Below, piece after piece: positions 48,321-49,892 of a DNA stretch of 49,892 nucleotides. The stretch's first letter is position 1. Every line of letters starts with the position of its first letter. Below the pieces are notes generated by a model. That model was not told the origin of the DNA. It searched no databases and was given only the letters and a program-made list of their open reading frames with translations. The stretch is taken from positions 1 to 49,892 of the forward strand of contig JANYJW010000006.1 of the NCBI GenBank assembly GCA_025361705.1, written 5' to 3'. This stretch comes from Gemmatimonas sp. (GTDB lineage Bacteria; Gemmatimonadota; Gemmatimonadetes; Gemmatimonadales; Gemmatimonadaceae). A program made the translations under genes and the position numbers.

Positions 48321-49028
48321 GTGCGTCGTACGATGACAGTGGTGGTGGCAATGCTGGTGGCCGCGCAGTCGGTCCACGCGCAAATCCCCGGCGGCGGGGG
48401 CGGTGGCATGGGCGGTGGCATGGGCGGTGGCGGCATGGGCGGTGGCCGTCGTGGGGGCGGCATGGGCGGTGGTCGCGACGGTGGCATGGGGCGCACCACG
48501 CGCCAGCCCGACATGAAGTTTCCCTCGGCCAAGACGCTTGAGAAGTACAACCCCGCGTCACTGCTGCTCGACAAACACAAGAAGCTCTCCCTCGCCGACT
48601 CGCAGCAGGCCCGACTGACAGGGCTCCGCCTGCAGATCTTCGAGCGCAACGCGCCGGTGCTGGCGCATTATGACTCGCTGCAGCGCGACTTCACGCCGCC
48701 CAAGTTTGACCCGCGTAGCGCCGAGGGCGGGCAGCCGGCGGCGGATAGTGCGCGACGCGTCGCCGTCCGGCAAATGTTCCAGTTGCGCCAGCTCGTGGAT
48801 TCGCTGCAGGACCGGCGCCGCGCCGATGTGCAGGACGTGCTGCGGGCGCTCGGCGACGATTCGCAGCGCAAGAAGGCTGCGGAGTTCCTCGACAAGCAGG
48901 ACATCGAGTTCTCCAAGGAGTTTCCTGCGCCGCCAATGCCGCGCGGCGACCGCGGGGAGGGCGGGGAGGGCGTGCCCGGTGGCGCGCCGCCCGGTGGCGG
49001 GCGCGGCGGTCGTCGTCCGCCGGGGTGA
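48321..49028 (+). CDS. Secreted Gly-rich protein with Spy/LTXXQ-like helical core
   Basis: Encodes 235 residues from GTG 48321. A signal peptide (MRRTMTVVVAMLVAAQSVHAQ) is followed by a Gly/Met low-complexity region made of GMGGG-type units (residues about 25-60, encoded by GGCATGGGCGGTGG-like DNA repeats), then a helical domain (KLSLADSQQARLTGLRLQIF, LAHYDSLQRDFTPP) that resembles periplasmic Spy/CpxP chaperones, and a Gly/Pro/Arg-rich tail. The stop overlaps a hairpin. Role in envelope stress is inferred from the core only. Confidence 0.75.
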   Translation: MRRTMTVVVAMLVAAQSVHAQIPGGGGGGMGGGMGGGGMGGGRRGGGMGGGRDGGMGRTTRQPDMKFPSAKTLEKYNPASLLLDKHKKLSLADSQQARLTGLRLQIFERNAPVLAHYDSLQRDFTPPKFDPRSAEGGQPAADSARRVAVRQMFQLRQLVDSLQDRRRADVQDVLRALGDDSQRKKAAEFLDKQDIEFSKEFPAPPMPRGDRGEGGEGVPGGAPPGGGRGGRRPPG

Positions 49029-49043
49029 CGGGAGTCACCCCGG
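49020..49043. terminator. Hairpin at the end of the Gly-rich gene
   Basis: Ten-base perfect stem CCGGGGTGAC / GTCACCCCGG with a four-base loop (GGGA). Its left arm contains the TGA stop (49026-49028) of the Gly-rich gene. The right arm merges into the tandem 11-mer array. Confidence 0.6.
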
Positions 49044-49080
49044 AGCCACCCCGGAGCCACCCCGGAGTCACCCCGGAGTC
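49037..49080. repeat. Tandem 11-mer array between convergent genes
   Basis: Four copies of an 11-base unit: ACCCCGGAGCC (49037-49047 and 49048-49058) and ACCCCGGAGTC (49059-49069 and 49070-49080), then a partial ACCCCG. The array ends within the stop codon of the deacetylase on the minus strand (49079-49081), so copy-number change could alter its C-terminal end. Confidence 0.8.
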
Positions 49081-49892
49081 ACCCCGCGTGATCGCGGGCC
49101 CAGGCGGCGATCTCCGCGTGCGTGGCGAACCAGACGTCCTTCTTTGCCGCCGCGTGCCGGATGATCTCCTCGAGAATCCAGATGCGTGAGCGCGGCGTGA
49201 TGTGGTGCGGGTGCATGGTCAGCTGGAACAGCCCGCCCTCGTCGTACGCCGCGTCGAGCTCGCGGCGGAAGATGTCGAAGACGCCCTCGGGGGGCGTATA
49301 CGGGCGGAGCGACTGGAAACGGTGCATGCCGAAGTAGACGGCGTCGTCGCGAATCCACTCCACCGGCAGTTCGACGATGCCCGACGGCTCGCCGTCGAGC
49401 AGCAGCTCGTAGCAATCGACGTCGGCCATCAGCGACGAGTCGTACTGCAGTCCCATGTCGCGCTCGATGCGCAACGTGTTGGGGCTGAAGTCCCACGACG
49501 GCGTGCGCAGGCCGACCGCACGCACGCCGCTGAGGCGCTCGAGCGTGTCCGCCGAGCGGAGCATCAGGTCGCGCTCCGCCTCATACGGCAGCACCGAATT
49601 GAGTTCGTGGATCCAGCCGTGGATGCCGATTTCGTGCCCCTCGGCGATCACCTGCCGCTGTTCGTCGGGATGCAGGAGCGCCGAGACCGCCGGGACGAAG
49701 AACGTGGCGCGCACGCCGTGCGTGCGGAGGACGCGCAGGATCTTTGGCACCCCCACGCGGCTGCCCGACTCGCCCCACGCCATGCGGCCGATCGACGCAC
49801 CGCCGTCGCGCAGCTCATTGGTTTCGTGATCGGAGTCAAAGGAGAGCGCCACGGCACAGCGCGCACCGTCCTTCCACACGGCGGGGCGCAAC
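49079..49892 (-). CDS. Polysaccharide deacetylase (CE4/NodB-like), 5' end outside or at window edge
   Basis: 270 residues are visible up to a TTG at 49891; the true start may lie beyond the edge. NodB-like homology: CAVALSFDSDHETNELRDGG with the metal-binding Asp pair, RATFFVPAV, HPDEQRQVIAEGHEIGIHGW with the His-Gly-His type metal site, and FQLTMHPHHITPRSRIWIL. CE4 enzymes remove N- or O-acetyl groups from chitin, peptidoglycan or other glycans; this subgroup (PuuE/HpuA-like, with SWDFSPNTL) can also act on allantoin or small amides. No signal peptide is visible in what remains. Confidence 0.88.
   Translation of the reverse strand, partial: LRPAVWKDGARCAVALSFDSDHETNELRDGGASIGRMAWGESGSRVGVPKILRVLRTHGVRATFFVPAVSALLHPDEQRQVIAEGHEIGIHGWIHELNSVLPYEAERDLMLRSADTLERLSGVRAVGLRTPSWDFSPNTLRIERDMGLQYDSSLMADVDCYELLLDGEPSGIVELPVEWIRDDAVYFGMHRFQSLRPYTPPEGVFDIFRRELDAAYDEGGLFQLTMHPHHITPRSRIWILEEIIRHAAAKKDVWFATHAEIAAWARDHAG

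Noticed and set aside
45613..49080. CRISPR array
   Set aside because: The tandem repeats are 7 and 11 bases long without spacers; no cas gene is present anywhere in the window.

Overview
This is a bacterial chromosome segment of roughly two-thirds G+C (judged by eye) with about 36 protein genes and no RNA genes that I can see. The protein content points to Gemmatimonadota or a close relative. It has many secreted proteins whose signal peptides end in Ala-Gln, a sortilin-like BNR protein, a CBM9/DUF5916 outer-membrane barrel protein, DUF2911, a Tat-exported DUF362 protein, S9 and M1 peptidases, GHL10 glycosidase-like proteins, an OPT transporter and a TonB-dependent receptor. The taxonomic call is inference from family content.

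Layout. 1-2204: the 3' part of a KimA-like potassium transporter and a small lipoprotein. 2231-4619 (minus): an operon of rhodanese, TSUP sulfur-anion exporter and argJ, behind an AT-rich promoter/operator-like patch. 4695-9211 (minus): a three-domain lipoprotein (cyanophycinase-like S51, then beta-lactamase/PBP-type hydrolase, then YCF48/BNR propeller) translationally coupled to an amidase. 9315-14016 (plus): a DUF1295 membrane enzyme, a GHL10 protein and a DUF5916 protein. 14033-14137: a nested palindromic intergenic element. 14151-19611 (minus): the sortilin-like protein and a GH20 hexosaminidase. 19811-24307: a DUF362 protein, a DsbB-propeller fusion with a tiny membrane protein in front, and a DUF2911-cytochrome c fusion. 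24393-28563: OPT transporter, YchF ATPase and a second GHL10 protein. 29000-29875: a complete IS5-family element inserted in the CTAG that carries the stop codon of a KdpE-like response regulator. 30763-38939: small cytochrome c, old yellow enzyme, two secreted/lipoprotein genes, M1 peptidase, and a two-subunit molybdenum hydroxylase with a membrane protein. 39008-47353: S9 peptidase, then a GH13 / TonB receptor / GH13 cluster. 47412-49892: UPF0178, VF530, a Gly-rich secreted protein and a partial polysaccharide deacetylase.

How it fits together. The window reads as the periphery of a heterotroph that scavenges polymers. Peptides are covered by S51, S9 and M1 peptidases, amidase and OPT; amino sugars by GH20; alpha-glucans by two secreted GH13 enzymes around a TonB receptor. 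Small electron carriers (two related c-type cytochromes, a FAD-less molybdenum hydroxylase, a DsbB-like protein) supply envelope redox chemistry. The most unusual items are the S51/beta-lactamase/propeller fusion with its coupled amidase, the DsbB-propeller fusion that lacks the second cysteine pair, the DUF2911-cytochrome fusion, the nested palindrome at 14033, a single-base frameshift in the TonB receptor with a 7-nt tandem repeat just upstream of it, and the IS placed exactly at a stop codon. Convergent gene pairs are nearly always separated by a strong hairpin without a T-tract.
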